Of a stretch of 64,000 bases of DNA, positions 45,198-56,918 are shown in pieces. Position numbers and translations under genes: made by a program. The notes under the pieces are model-generated. The model did not search any database. It saw nothing but the letters and a program-made list of their open reading frames with translations, and was not told the DNA's origin. Every line of letters starts with the position of its first letter. Positions within the stretch are counted from its first letter, which is position 1. The DNA comes from Margaritispora aquatica. Lineage: Eukaryota; Ascomycota; Leotiomycetes; Helotiales; Discinellaceae. Where the stretch lies: assembly GCA_007644065.1 (NCBI GenBank), contig VJWN01000032.1:1-64000 (forward strand), in the 5' to 3' direction.

Positions 45198-48100
45198 TTT
45201 CGCTATTTGTTGGTATTGTATTCGTCTGTATATTGCCTGTTCTCTGGTCTGTACACTTGACAGCAGGTGCGTTCTCTTGAAGATATGAATGAAATGTGAT
45301 ACTGTAGACTCTTTAGATTCTTCTAAACGATGCCTTATGTATATCTAGAGACCTTCAAATTCTTTCTTGCCGGATAGTCAGTCGGCACCTCATGGTGGAC
45401 TCCACCACAGCTCACCCCGCAATCAAATCATGCTCCACGAAAGCAGTGATGCCAATTTTTGCGTACCTCTCTCCACACTCACGTGAATCCAATGAGTTCT
45501 CGGGACCGGCGTTAAAATATTTACCCATCAGTAGGTTTGACTGTGGTGTTTGGTGGGTGGTGGATGGATGATTCTGGTGGCGGTGACGCGTGTGGGGATG
45601 TATGGCGTACATCCCCACAATTGCGCTCGGCTTTCAGTCTAACCTTTTTTGCGCACACAGAATCACCCATTGCGTGAGTCGGAGATAGTTCTAGATGCCT
45701 AAGGAGACTCTACGAAGGCGGACAGCTAGCTTAAGCTTAAAGATGTCGTTTTGACTTCTGAAGGCGACGGGCGACTCCTATCATGACTGAGAACTCAAAT
45801 TTGAGGTTGAGGGGCAAGTCCGAGCTTGGATCGTGAAGCGAGCACTGCATGTGAAAAGGGGGGCTAGCCGAAGACGTTTGTGGAGTCACGAAGGCCTCTA
45901 TCGGAGTCTGATGAAGAGCTGGAAGAAGTTTGACTCAATGATGTTTAGATTAAGAGATATGATTGATTTCAACATCGTCAATTGGTAGCACCTGCCTTCA
46001 ACGGAGGGACCTCACCTGGTCAGACATAGATGTGAATTGAACTTCAACTTCGATCGCAACGACAGCTTTCACTTCACTTCATTGACTCTGCTGGTAGCTT
46101 AGCAAAGTCTCTCAATTTCCAGGCAACATATAGCTCATCACTCGCTGCCGGATAACAGGCAAAATAAGTCAAAAGACATCATCGACTCACTGTTGACAAG
46201 CAAATTGTACGTACTCCATACTCTACCCATCCCCAAGACACGATCTTTTATCCCCATTCTCCCACAAGAATATACATCCCTTCCATTTATTCTTCAAGGG
46301 ACCGCTATGAGTTCTTCTTCACTCCTCTCCCTCCCTCCATATTACCACTCCTATCCCACTCTCGTTTGCATCCTTCTGCCAATTCCAAGCCTGTCATCCC
46401 TTCACTTCACTTCGCCTCCTTCGAGCTATTAACCTTCCGTATTCTTACATCTTACCTATCTACGAAGTCTAAGCTGCATCCATGTAGCCTGTACGCACGC
46501 GAACACATTACCCAAGACATCCGTGCCAAATTCTGCGTTGTGTGCCTCTCCTTCCCTATAAATCACGACTAGGATAGGGATTCATTGACCCCCTTCACTC
46601 CCTTCAATCCCTTCAATCCCTCCACCTCCTCCTTTCTTCCGCTTACTCCCCCTCTTCTCCCCTCTTGAGCCACAGTGCGAGACTACCTACTTTAGGATTA
46701 TAAAAACTAAGTCTTAGAATGGCTAATCCCTCCCAATAAAAGGAAAGATAACATAACAGAGATGGCTTGGTCTACCCACCTACGTTTTTGAAATTTTGCT
46801 TGAAAACTTCAACGCAAGCATTACGCTTGATCTGTCTCATCTCCCCTCCGTCTATATCAGCCCACAAGGGCAGAGCAAGCTAAGAACATGTGTCATTACT
46901 CTGTGTGCACACCAACTATCCAACTATAGACTGTAATTACACAGCCAAAAATTACTCAATTCTGCTTTGATAAGTTCTTTTTAGAAACTAGAGATACCTC
47001 ATCTAAAATTGCGGAATTTCCTTTCGCTCTAAATGTCTCGTATTGTTAAAAACAGCCGATATTCAATGGGGTATTTAGTGATTTCCTACTATTAAGACAA
47101 AGGAAAAATATAAGCTATATTTATAACTATGATTTTATAGAGGCCAAATAGGGAGTACATAGAGTAATGACGAAAACTCTTCCCGTAAAGCAGACGCAAC
47201 TACTAATAGAGAGGATTACCCAGAGCCATCTTCCACAAACGAACGATACCGTTGGAAGTGGGAAGACACAAGTGCACCACAGCTGCGGTACTTGCCTTGC
47301 TGAAGGACAGCAGTGCGCTATTGATGGTAAAAAGTATGAAAGCACTGTTGGGCATAAGACAAGAGCATGTCATCCTGTTGTTAGCCAAGTGTCAAAGCCT
47401 TTTAATTTCACAATTTCACAAAATATAGCTTGATAATCAATGCGAATTGTGAAACTCCTAAGCTACCGAAAAGAAAATTCTATGATGTTAATAACTGATC
47501 TGCTTCATTCGACGATGAGTCAAGGCTTATATGTTGAACCCGCTGAAATACACCACACCTACTTGAGTAGACGTAGCTGGCCCAACCTCCTTGTGCCACC
47601 CCCTTCCCATCCCATCACCTCACCCCCACCAAAATCTCAATCAAGAGCAGCTACAAACACTGTCAGCTAAACACATCGAGCACAAAGTGAAGCATGCAAG
47701 AACCAACTAGTCTCACCATCAGTTTCATCATACCCACAGAAATCACAGAAACGTAGCAGGAATAAGCACATAGTTTCTCGATAACAGGCTTGAAGTAAGA
47801 TATGCAATGTGAGCTCAGTGAGCTCCTTCCCACCTGTTAAAGTCACCATTCAAATCTCAGTCATAGCCTGATGACTTATATCTTAGCCTTACCTCTCGAG
47901 TTGCAATTCAGCGCATTTGTACAAGATATTAAGGACCAAGAAGTCGCACCCAATCAATCAATCAATCAATCAATCAAAAAATCGATTGCGAAGCACGATC
48001 TCTAAACAGCTCGCTAAGCTTACGATAGGCATCTGCGGAACATGTGCTGAATCGCAGCCCGGAGGACACCTGAAAGAGAGCTTGAAGCATGTATTTTTCT

Positions 48101-48914
48101 TTCTTTTTGGCGAAGTTTCGTACTCCCAAAGTCAAAACTAGAAAGCGCCTGCTCAATGCTTCTCTTCACACTCATGCTGCATCTCGGTGATAGTGCTGTG
48201 CATGAGATTGAATAATAACGCGGACATTTAGTCCTGCGATCACAAGCAAGCAACGGGGAAGCACTCCACCGGCATCCGAGTAACTACAAGGGATGATCCG
48301 GCCCCCTACTAGTAGAGCAAACACATTCGAAACAGCACAGGGAGCGACGCAAGGTTGCTCATGCTAAGATCGGCAGACATCAATCTGCAGAGGAAGGACA
48401 AGTAAGTCAGAAGTCAGAATCAAACGCGTCCCATCGGCGGAGCCAACGAGCAAGAACAGGAACCGCTCGCTACATGATTGAGCGAGAGATGAAGCCGTCT
48501 TCAAAATGCATGAGTAGAATAACTTATCTGTGGCGCTGGCCTGCAGCATGTCGGTGGAATAGTTGGTATTTAGCTCAGTTACACAGGATCGAGAGAACTA
48601 AGCAAAGAAGCATTTATCCAACCCCCTCCCAGTGTACCCAATCTGAGGCATCTTCCCGTTGCCTCAACCACGAGCAAATTGAGCTTAGGAAAGAGTGGTA
48701 TGCGATAACTAAGGTGCTTGATATTGGAGCTGTGCTTGGTATAGTAGGGATAGGTGAAGACGACTGAAGACACAATGCATTATGTCCTCTTATCTAGGAA
48801 ACGTAATGCGAAGGAACGGGCCGCTTCCTCGTTTGCACGACCAGATCGTTTGCCTCCATAGGAACGCTGCCACGATAGAATGAGAAACACAAGAGAACCA
48901 CTCAACGACAGCGA
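45198..48914. other. Gene-poor interval, first part
   Basis: 3.7 kb upstream of monooxygenase B with no credible coding frame. It contains pyrimidine-rich stretches (about 46240-46680) with CTTCAATCCC repeats, an AT-richer patch near 46900-47170 and a CAAT microsatellite (47951-47976). Short open frames are unsupported. Non-coding transcripts are possible but not visible. Confidence 0.45.
47951..47976 (+). repeat. (CAAT)n microsatellite
   Basis: About six and a half tandem CAAT units. Confidence 0.88.
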
Positions 48915-49511
48915 ATGGCTCAAAGCCAAGTCGCAGAACGGAGGCAAGTGTATGAAAATGACAAAGTGAGTGTCATGTTTAAGGCCACTCGTTGCTTGCT
49001 TCCTTGCGCTTTCAGCTGGCCATGGAGCTCCAGGGATGTAGAATACTTTGATCGGCTGGCTCCCGCATGCAGTTGCGCCAATTTCGCTGAACCATGCGCT
49101 CAGAACATTGAAGCCAGGTCTCCCATTCGAGTGGTCATCAATTATTCCCAAAGCATGCCAGGTCTCCTCCCCTCGATATTATATGCAATGGAGCATTGTT
49201 ATGTTTTGACTCCTGTAGCGGAAGAACATTTCTCCCCTGAACACATGCAGACGCAATTCCCTAATCTCCAGCCCCATGGCTATTTGGATTTCGTGCAGAA
49301 GATGAAGCAAAGTTGCCATGGGCGGGATGTCCTGGAAAGTGCCGATGCTAACGCATGCGCATCGTCTGTCTACTGCGGGACGATTGACAAGCTCGAAATG
49401 AGAGGCGTCGAAACGGCTTTTACCCCAAGCCTTCCCTCACTTTCCAACATCCCCATTGGTACGTCAGACACCCAAATCTTGCCAAGATTTGTGAGATGCA
49501 GAATGCACTAG
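48915..49511 (+). CDS. Orphan ORF, hypothetical
   Basis: A 198-codon frame from an ATG (GCGAATGG), the longest ATG-started frame in an 11.7 kb gene-poor region. The product (MAQSQVAERRQVYENDK...) has ten or more cysteines spread along it and no signal peptide, membrane segment or recognisable motif. Under a random model a frame this long is somewhat unlikely in this interval, but composition and residue use do not look strongly coding. It may be a decayed gene, a lineage-specific gene or chance. Confidence 0.25.
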   Translation: MAQSQVAERRQVYENDKVSVMFKATRCLLPCAFSWPWSSRDVEYFDRLAPACSCANFAEPCAQNIEARSPIRVVINYSQSMPGLLPSILYAMEHCYVLTPVAEEHFSPEHMQTQFPNLQPHGYLDFVQKMKQSCHGRDVLESADANACASSVYCGTIDKLEMRGVETAFTPSLPSLSNIPIGTSDTQILPRFVRCRMH

Positions 49512-52500
49512 GAAAAATACTTGTAGCACGATACGATGCCGTGGTAAAATCCCGTCCTGCCCATGTGAAAGGCATTAACCGCTACCGTGGACCACTGGCA
49601 TGGAGTCTTAGGGATGTATGAAGATATTGTCGTTTGAAAAAGGAATGATAATTCCTCGCTAACAGAATAAAACTTGAGTACAGCAAATTAGCTGGATAAA
49701 TGCCGATTGCAAAAACCAACAAAGTTGGAGCATCTCCGCCAAAGCGGTCGGGGACGTGGCTGTCAGGATGTCATTCCGGCGGCAGGCATACAATTGCGGA
49801 CGACAAGCTAGGTCAATCCTTGGATGGTCAGGGTGGACAGCCGAGACAGGACTTAACTCCTTGGATTTGCATTCTTTGTCCCACTTAAATTCTTCACTCG
49901 TACGATGTTAGATCTCATAGCGAACGGTGTCCAAGCATGCCCCATTCTTGATTTTGGCCCCATGTTGACCTAACCGAAAGGTTAGTAGATAAAAAAAATA
50001 GTATCTCCATAATTCATTACATTCTCGCATTCGCTAATCGAGCATGCACGTTGAGGCTGAGATCCCTCCCTGCGCGGAAGCGGGAGAGCTTGACCGGTAT
50101 GTTCATCCTTCAGATGAAGAGAGCAAGTCGGGGAATTCTTTTTCGACAAGGAAATGGGTTTCATATAGAATTTCTTGGCAATAGCCTTGAAGAATCCAAA
50201 CAAAGAGCTGGAGTTGCCCTGGCTCACCGAGAAGCAGCTTAAACGGTCAGATTCCCCCCAATGTCCAATCTACCTGCCTCTTTGAGCTATTGGACCCGGT
50301 TCACGAAAGTAACACCGCTCCAGTGCGACCTGTTGGCACATAGGGTAAACTCGTTAGCACATTCCTGTATATGCGCGTATTTGGAATTATATTGGTTTGA
50401 AGCACTTCAGACAGGGAAGGACAGGTTGAAAATGTCGTGGAATATTCCGTTTTGTCCCAATATCAAGAGACACAGGAACTCTGCTCTGCTGTGTTGGTTT
50501 TATACACATGCAGTTTACGAGCGGATAAATGCCCATGCAGGAAGAGCTGCATCGGTATGAAGAGGTTTTATCCGCATTATGTGGTGTGAGATCCCTGGGA
50601 ATCATGAAAGTGCTGTCAAAAGCGTCTGCAGCTAGTTGTGCTTTTGGACTCCTCTTGGGTGTGGCACATAACTGTGACTATCAGTTCTGGCGAAGAACAA
50701 ATAGGTATTATTCCGTTATGTGCCTTTACCTTAAATTTATGGCTGGTGCTAAGTGGAACTGAAGTATTTTAACTCTACTTCAATGGTAACGGGACATTGC
50801 CTTCGTCCTTAAACGGGAAGAGCTTGCGGTTTCACGAAACCAACGACGAAGCACTCCAATCCGGCGGAACATGGGTAGTGAGTTCTTATCCAAATTCTCT
50901 TATGATCTGCTTTCGCTTCTGCCGAGCCTGCTGCTGTGCCGCGTGCAAATTGAATCTGTCGATAAGGATGTGAATGCCATGTGGCATCCGCTGGCAAAAC
51001 GGGCCGACAGGGTCATGGGAAGGCCTCAGCCCCTCGGACCACTAGGATGAGAATGCTGAACCGGCACCTCACCCGTGCTCTGGCGAGTTCCAGGGTGTTG
51101 GAGGACCTTCCTTTGTGAACACATATCTCACCGAGAGCATCCCGTGTCGGCCAGGGCTGTACCGTTCGTCCTGCAATAACTACTGCAATTGCCTAAACGG
51201 TTGTCAGCTGATTAATCCGGCATAGCAAATGTAATATAGCGATGAAAAACATGAACCGTCCAGTCCAAGACATGAGCAGGTCCACTCGAGAGGTAGGCGT
51301 GAGAATAACCCTCTGCCATTGATGGAAAAACTAGATTGAACCGACTGCTTGGAACGACTTTGGTTGGTTTGGGATGTGTTCTGAGTGGACAGGTCAAGGA
51401 GAAGCAGCTCGTTGAATGTGGTAACTGGAGGTAGTTCGTGTATGCAACTGGGTTGGGTGCCTCCTCTCTCACTTCCCGGAGTTGTGTGACACACCGAAAG
51501 GACGAGCCGACATGCATCACCGAGCCTGGAAAGATGAGAGTGGTCAACATGAGGAGGATATTCAGCCTCTCCCGTACCCTTTCCCAAGCCTTGTGCTGAT
51601 ATCCTTCACACAAGTCATGTTTTATCAGATCTGAAGTTTGTTTTTCTGTCAAATTTTCGGAACTCTACGCCCAAAGCAAAAAAAAAGGCTGATGATGACG
51701 CTACCGCCTTCGGCATTCCCGGACTCCTCACGGTACTGAGAAAACAAAGGTTAGTGGTGCAAGTGCTTCTCCACACTGCGAGCAGCAGAACATGAGTTAG
51801 TTTTCACGATCATCAGGATGAGATCGACGGCTTGCATACCACTTGCGGCAATAACAGACGAAACGAGGATACCATGAAGCTTCTTTAGCTCCTTTCGAGA
51901 ACCTCTTCAACACCCGTATCCCACCGGGAGCGGAGTAGTGTGGGACGTGAGGCAAGGTCAGTACACTACGTCCGTAATGCCAATGCTCATAATTAATAGT
52001 AAATTTGCTGAATAGCCGAACTGCCGAGTTCTCCCTGCCTCAAAAAGCCTGCAAAGTCTGTCAGATAAACGAAGCCAGCAACAACTAAGTTAACCCTTTA
52101 AACCATGACACTTTGATTGGATCGCGTTCCCGCTGTTGAAGTGTTATGCGCCGATCTTCCCTCACCAATCTCTTAGTTTACCCGTTGTTCGGTACAACGT
52201 GGTTGGTTTATTCTTAGATACGTGCAGCTTGCTGGGTAACTCGACCTTATCCTCCTCTTTGGTAAAGTCGTAATTTAGCCAATCGAATCGGATTTCAGAT
52301 TCCGTAGTTTTTCCACCCCCCTGATTGAACTCGCATGATGCACACTTTACCATCTTCTGACAAAGTGTGGTTATTGTGAAAAAGGGTCCCAAGAAAGATA
52401 TTATGGGCCCATGCATGCCCCTAGTGCATGGTTATCAGTCATCCCAAATGCCCAAAAGGTCATCCCTTGACTGCTGATTTGCTCTCTGGCTTCGAAGGCC

Positions 52501-53711
52501 GGAAGAACCTTCTCCAGCAGATGAAGTGCACTGCCGTTGTGTGGCCCCGAAGCAGATAACCGATGATGGTGCCATCAGGGTCTCGAAAACTGCCCAGTGA
52601 GGTGGATAGCATCCACCTTGTAGCTTGGCTTCCTTTGTCAACATATGTCAATGTTTCCGATCTTTTGATAGGCTCAATTACTGCCTAATAATCGATAATG
52701 CCATCATAGCCCAGAAGTTAAGTTGTGCAAAGGAGACACTCATCAGCTTCATACATCATCTCATTGAGAAACATCAGGTTCGTTTTCTACTTGTCGGTTG
52801 ATTTGTCAAGGCAAGACCATCTCAAAATGTTCCCCATCTTGTGGTACGCAATACGGTACTTCGTGACTCCCGTGCATGTTCGGCACCACGCTCCGACGGC
52901 ACCTTATCATCGTTGATGCTTGACGCACAATGGCCGGTTCCGTGGCACTTAAAGAGCGCTAGGCCAATATCCTTCTTGACCCCAGCGTCCTCATCTCGAG
53001 GTTCGCCATGGTCAGTGGCCTCCAGACCCATGCTGTCGGCGCTTGTTCCTGCAGCTGGGAGGCACAGTTGGGACCACGAAACTCTGGATTTCGAGGACAT
53101 CCTTGCTCGGTATATAGTCTCCACTTCCATGATTGTGAACGGCACATGGATGGTTGTACCGGTTGAATTTTGCATCTCGTCGTTCATATCCCAAGCAAGA
53201 CTTTTTACTTCACAGTATTATGGCTGCGACTTACTGTGCTCACTCCTGCGCTGTGAGACGATCTCGAGTTGACCGCTAGAATACCTGGCTAGCTGGGAGT
53301 AGATTGTAAAAATCCATGGTAGAGGCACTTCCTATTTGCAGAGTACTTATCTATGTAATTAGTATGATGCCTCGTTGGGTAACAGTCGCGAGGGCTGCGG
53401 GCCGTCTGCATCTGCATTTGCGGCGTTGTTTGGAGATATGCACGAGATTCTCGATTGAGGACAATTTGAGGATGATGGATGATTGATGATAGATGATTGA
53501 GGTCGGTTTATTAGAAATTAGGAACAGGACGAAAATGCTCCGATACAATTTGGTTCAAGCACGATGTTGGTTTGGTTTGGGTTTGACACTGGTGTTTCAA
53601 TGATGGTAAATGATAAAAAGGTATTGAGTACTGTATGTATTGAGGGGGGAGAAGTAATCACTCACACCCATCTACTCCGTACTCCGTGCTCCGTACATAA
53701 CTCATGGTCTT

Positions 53712-53746
53712 GGCGAAAGCGGGCATTTATTTTGCCCGCTTTCGCC
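53712..53746. repeat. Perfect 14-bp inverted repeat with 7-nt loop
   Basis: The left arm GGCGAAAGCGGGCA and the right arm TGCCCGCTTTCGCC are exact reverse complements around the loop TTTATTT. It is followed at once by GGGTA-type repeats (about 53752-53784). No flanking gene end is near, so it is not an ordinary terminator. Confidence 0.9.
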
Positions 53747-53874
53747 CCGCTTAGGTAAGGTAGGGTAGGGTAGGTAGGGTAGGTCCTGTCCTTGTCCTCA
53801 AGGCTCAGGCTCCAAGGAAAACCTCTACTCGTAATTCATCTCTCGAAATAATTTAAATCCATGAATCCAGCAAT

Positions 53875-53899
53875 GAGAGAAAGAGAGAGAGAGAGAGAG
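53875..53899 (+). repeat. (GA)n microsatellite
   Basis: A short purine dinucleotide run with one AA interruption. Confidence 0.85.
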
Positions 53900-56800
53900 T
53901 CCATTCTATCTATCGCTGACTACCTAGTTCCACCAACAAATGGTCCTCGACTTCTAATGTGAACTTCAACCCATACCAGTGTATCCTCCTAGTGCAGAGA
54001 GGCTCTCCTCTTATATTTTGATCCAGGCATGGCATGGCATGGTTGTTATTGTCTCACCAACCTGATTCATTCGAGGCCGCCTCACTCAGTTCATCAATTC
54101 ATCAATTCACCCCGCATGGGCCGTTTGAGACACCAATTCAAGCGCCCTTTCAGTACGGAAGTATAGGGATAACGGAGTGTTATGTCACGAAGATTTGCTT
54201 TTCAACGGCATATCATGAGACCTTGACCTTGGTCACGGCATTGAAGAAGAAAGCAATTCTGATGTCTACCGGCCTCTCCGTAGCAACTGGAAAAATCAAC
54301 ATCCAACGAAGCACGTCTTTTGTTACTACAACTGGCTTGAAATCTGCAACAACATTTTTGCGTCAGGCATTTTGTAGAAATTTCCTTGGCTCTTTCGTCG
54401 ATCTTTACGGAAGCTAAATAGCATACTGTACCTAGTGTTTGTAGGATCTGACTAGTGGCAACCGCTCTGATGTGTGTCAAACTCAAAATTCGTGAAAGAT
54501 CAGCACCGAGTCGATCCGAGACTGAGGAGAAATACAGCTTTTAGCTTCAAGAAGTTTAGCCCGATCGGAGCAAGTCCCGGATCCAGCCTGGCGGGTTGGG
54601 CACTTCAATACCTCCATACACAACCTTCTCTAGCAGAGGAGTGTTACTGCGCTCGTCTGAGTGCTTCGAGTGGTTTCCAGCCAGCAGCATATTCTACTGG
54701 CTTGTGGAATTGAAAGGGCGCCTAAGATAATACTCGAACGAACACGATTTCCGAACGCTGTTGTGTTTTCCCGTTCCCTCTGAAAATCTGCGAGGCCCCA
54801 AGCACTCTAGACGCAAGTCGCCAAATGGGTCAACATGAAAGTTTGCAACAGAGTTTCTCCGTGTTGGACTTTTCAGGGGTCCTATGCTTTGTTGCAATGA
54901 GCATCGAAAGGGACCTCGCAATCCGGAGAAATTAAACTTTATATGAGAATAGTGAATCCAGAGTCCAGAGTCCAGTACTCTAGGAAGACCCGAGCTTTTT
55001 TCCTGCTCAGCTGGGCGAATTTTGATATGTTTTTTTTTTAGCGTCACCCGATTCATGTGGTCTCTCGAACAAAATAGCAGAGGCAAGGTGCCCTTGAAGT
55101 GAAATCACCGAGACTGGATTCTCATGAACTTGATTCATGAACAAGCGACTAAGCCGAATCGCTCCAAGCCACCGGGCTGAATTCATCTGATGGACGGTGA
55201 ATGACGCTTTTGGCCCCTCACAAATCCAGATTTAATTGTCTGTGGACTTTTGCATTGGGGTTAGATTGAAATACCGAGACTACCGTCTGACCTAACTGTT
55301 ATATATTACAGGGTATTTTAAGCTAGAGGTCAAAAGTGTGTCACCGGAGTTGGGTAGTGATACCCCATATCATGGTGGGTATTTGGGAGTGGAAACAGTA
55401 CAATACCCCTTCACGATGGTCAGTGGTCCGTGATCAGTGAGCATGGCTTCAGATGCCCTTGATATTGCCCTCTCCAGAAAAAGGGTCAAAAAAAGCCTAG
55501 TCTTACCGAACTCACCACTCACAGGACGAATTCAGTCCAGTCAGCATACTCACCCGCATTTCACATCTCCCCTCTTGCCCCTCCACCACACATCCACTTT
55601 CCCACCCATCAATTTTTCATCGCATTTTTCTGGCAGCTTTGAGGTCTCTCAACCTGGCCAGAGCCTCGCCCTTCAAACTCCTTGGAGCGTGGTGCAGACT
55701 GTGACCTCTATGAGACAATTCGGACTGGGAACACTTCATCCAACACACAATCGATAGACCTGAGCACGGGTTTTCGATGAGCTCTCAATACGCCACAGAT
55801 ATTACCCCACAGCCTTTAGCTTTTAGCTTCACAAGTTTGATATGCATTGACCCGAGTAGACATGGGCTCAATAATGTCTTAGCCCGAGTCACTGAAGATG
55901 GCTTTCTCATGGCGAAAGTGGGAGACTAACATTTAGCTAAATTCAGCTGAAGCTGCAGTCAAAACCCGCTCCACCGGCATCCTGAATGACCCATCACTTC
56001 CCGAGCTACCTTATTAGGAATGGACTTCGAAGCAAAAGATGTCAGACAACGCCATGGCATGGCTTGCACTTGGATCGTTCGGTACCAGGGTCCTAGGCTG
56101 GATCTGTTTATCACGTTTAAGCTCAACGCCGCTTGAGATCTCGATCAGTGATGCTATCAACTACCAATTTTCTTCTTTCTCCATGCCTGCGAAGTCTTTT
56201 ACCTTTGTCCAACGACTCGATTTTCAGAAAGGCACTGTAGAGACACTTGAAATACATCCATTTCATCGAAGGAAACACGACTAGGGATTTTACGTATCCG
56301 TCTTCTCGTCTCAAAACATCCCCTTGCCCAGTATCCTGTCGGTCAACCTCGTACTCAGCATTTCCCCTGCACCACCCAGGTTTCCCATTACATCCTTGAA
56401 TATTCACATTCGCTCGCCAGGTTGTCTCTTACTCCGGAATTGCACGAACTTCCGTTTCCAGAAGAATGTGCTCGTGGGAACTCGTGGTCACTGCATGAGC
56501 CACCGATTCGATTATTTCCATTACCGACAGACAGTAACCCTTCTAACCGACATATTTTGGAACAGCCCGTCGTCTGAATATACCTGTCAGGCCTATCAGG
56601 ATCTCATTACTTGTCGACCTGCCCGTTGCAAATTAGAGGCGTCTAAAAAAGGACCTCTTCGGTTTCGGAACGCTCACCCCTCGGTATTACCACTCGAATC
56701 GGGACAGACGGTACTTCGCTGCGACTGCCGTATTGGAGCAATATCCACCTCCCAGTGTTTTCTGTCCCAGCTGAATTCAACCGGTTTACACACGCAATTT

Positions 56801-56918
56801 CAGACGTCCTGAAAGAGTCGACCGACAATTCAGCTGTGCCTCACAACTACGTCAAGCAAAGAGACGCCAATACTTCCTAGGTTGGGCAACCAACTCCCTC
56901 AAGAAGTCATCTCAGAAC

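Larger units (their letters stand above)
49512..56918. other. Gene-poor interval, second part; far upstream region of the Zn2Cys6 gene
   Basis: 7.4 kb with no supportable gene. Open frames at 51204-51652, 52841-53272, 54034-54417 and 56324-56812 lack motifs; several overlap open frames on the other strand. It holds a GA microsatellite (53875-53899), a perfect hairpin (53712-53746) and GGGTA-type repeats (about 53752-53784). The part nearest 56919 is probably promoter and a long leader with small upstream ORFs. Confidence 0.45.

Noticed and set aside
52841..53272. 143-codon frame in the gene desert
   Set aside because: Starts at a non-ATG codon, overlaps an equally long frame on the other strand, and shows no domain or splice support.
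56324..56812. 162-codon frame just upstream of the Zn2Cys6 gene
   Set aside because: No recognisable motif; position fits a long leader of the downstream gene.
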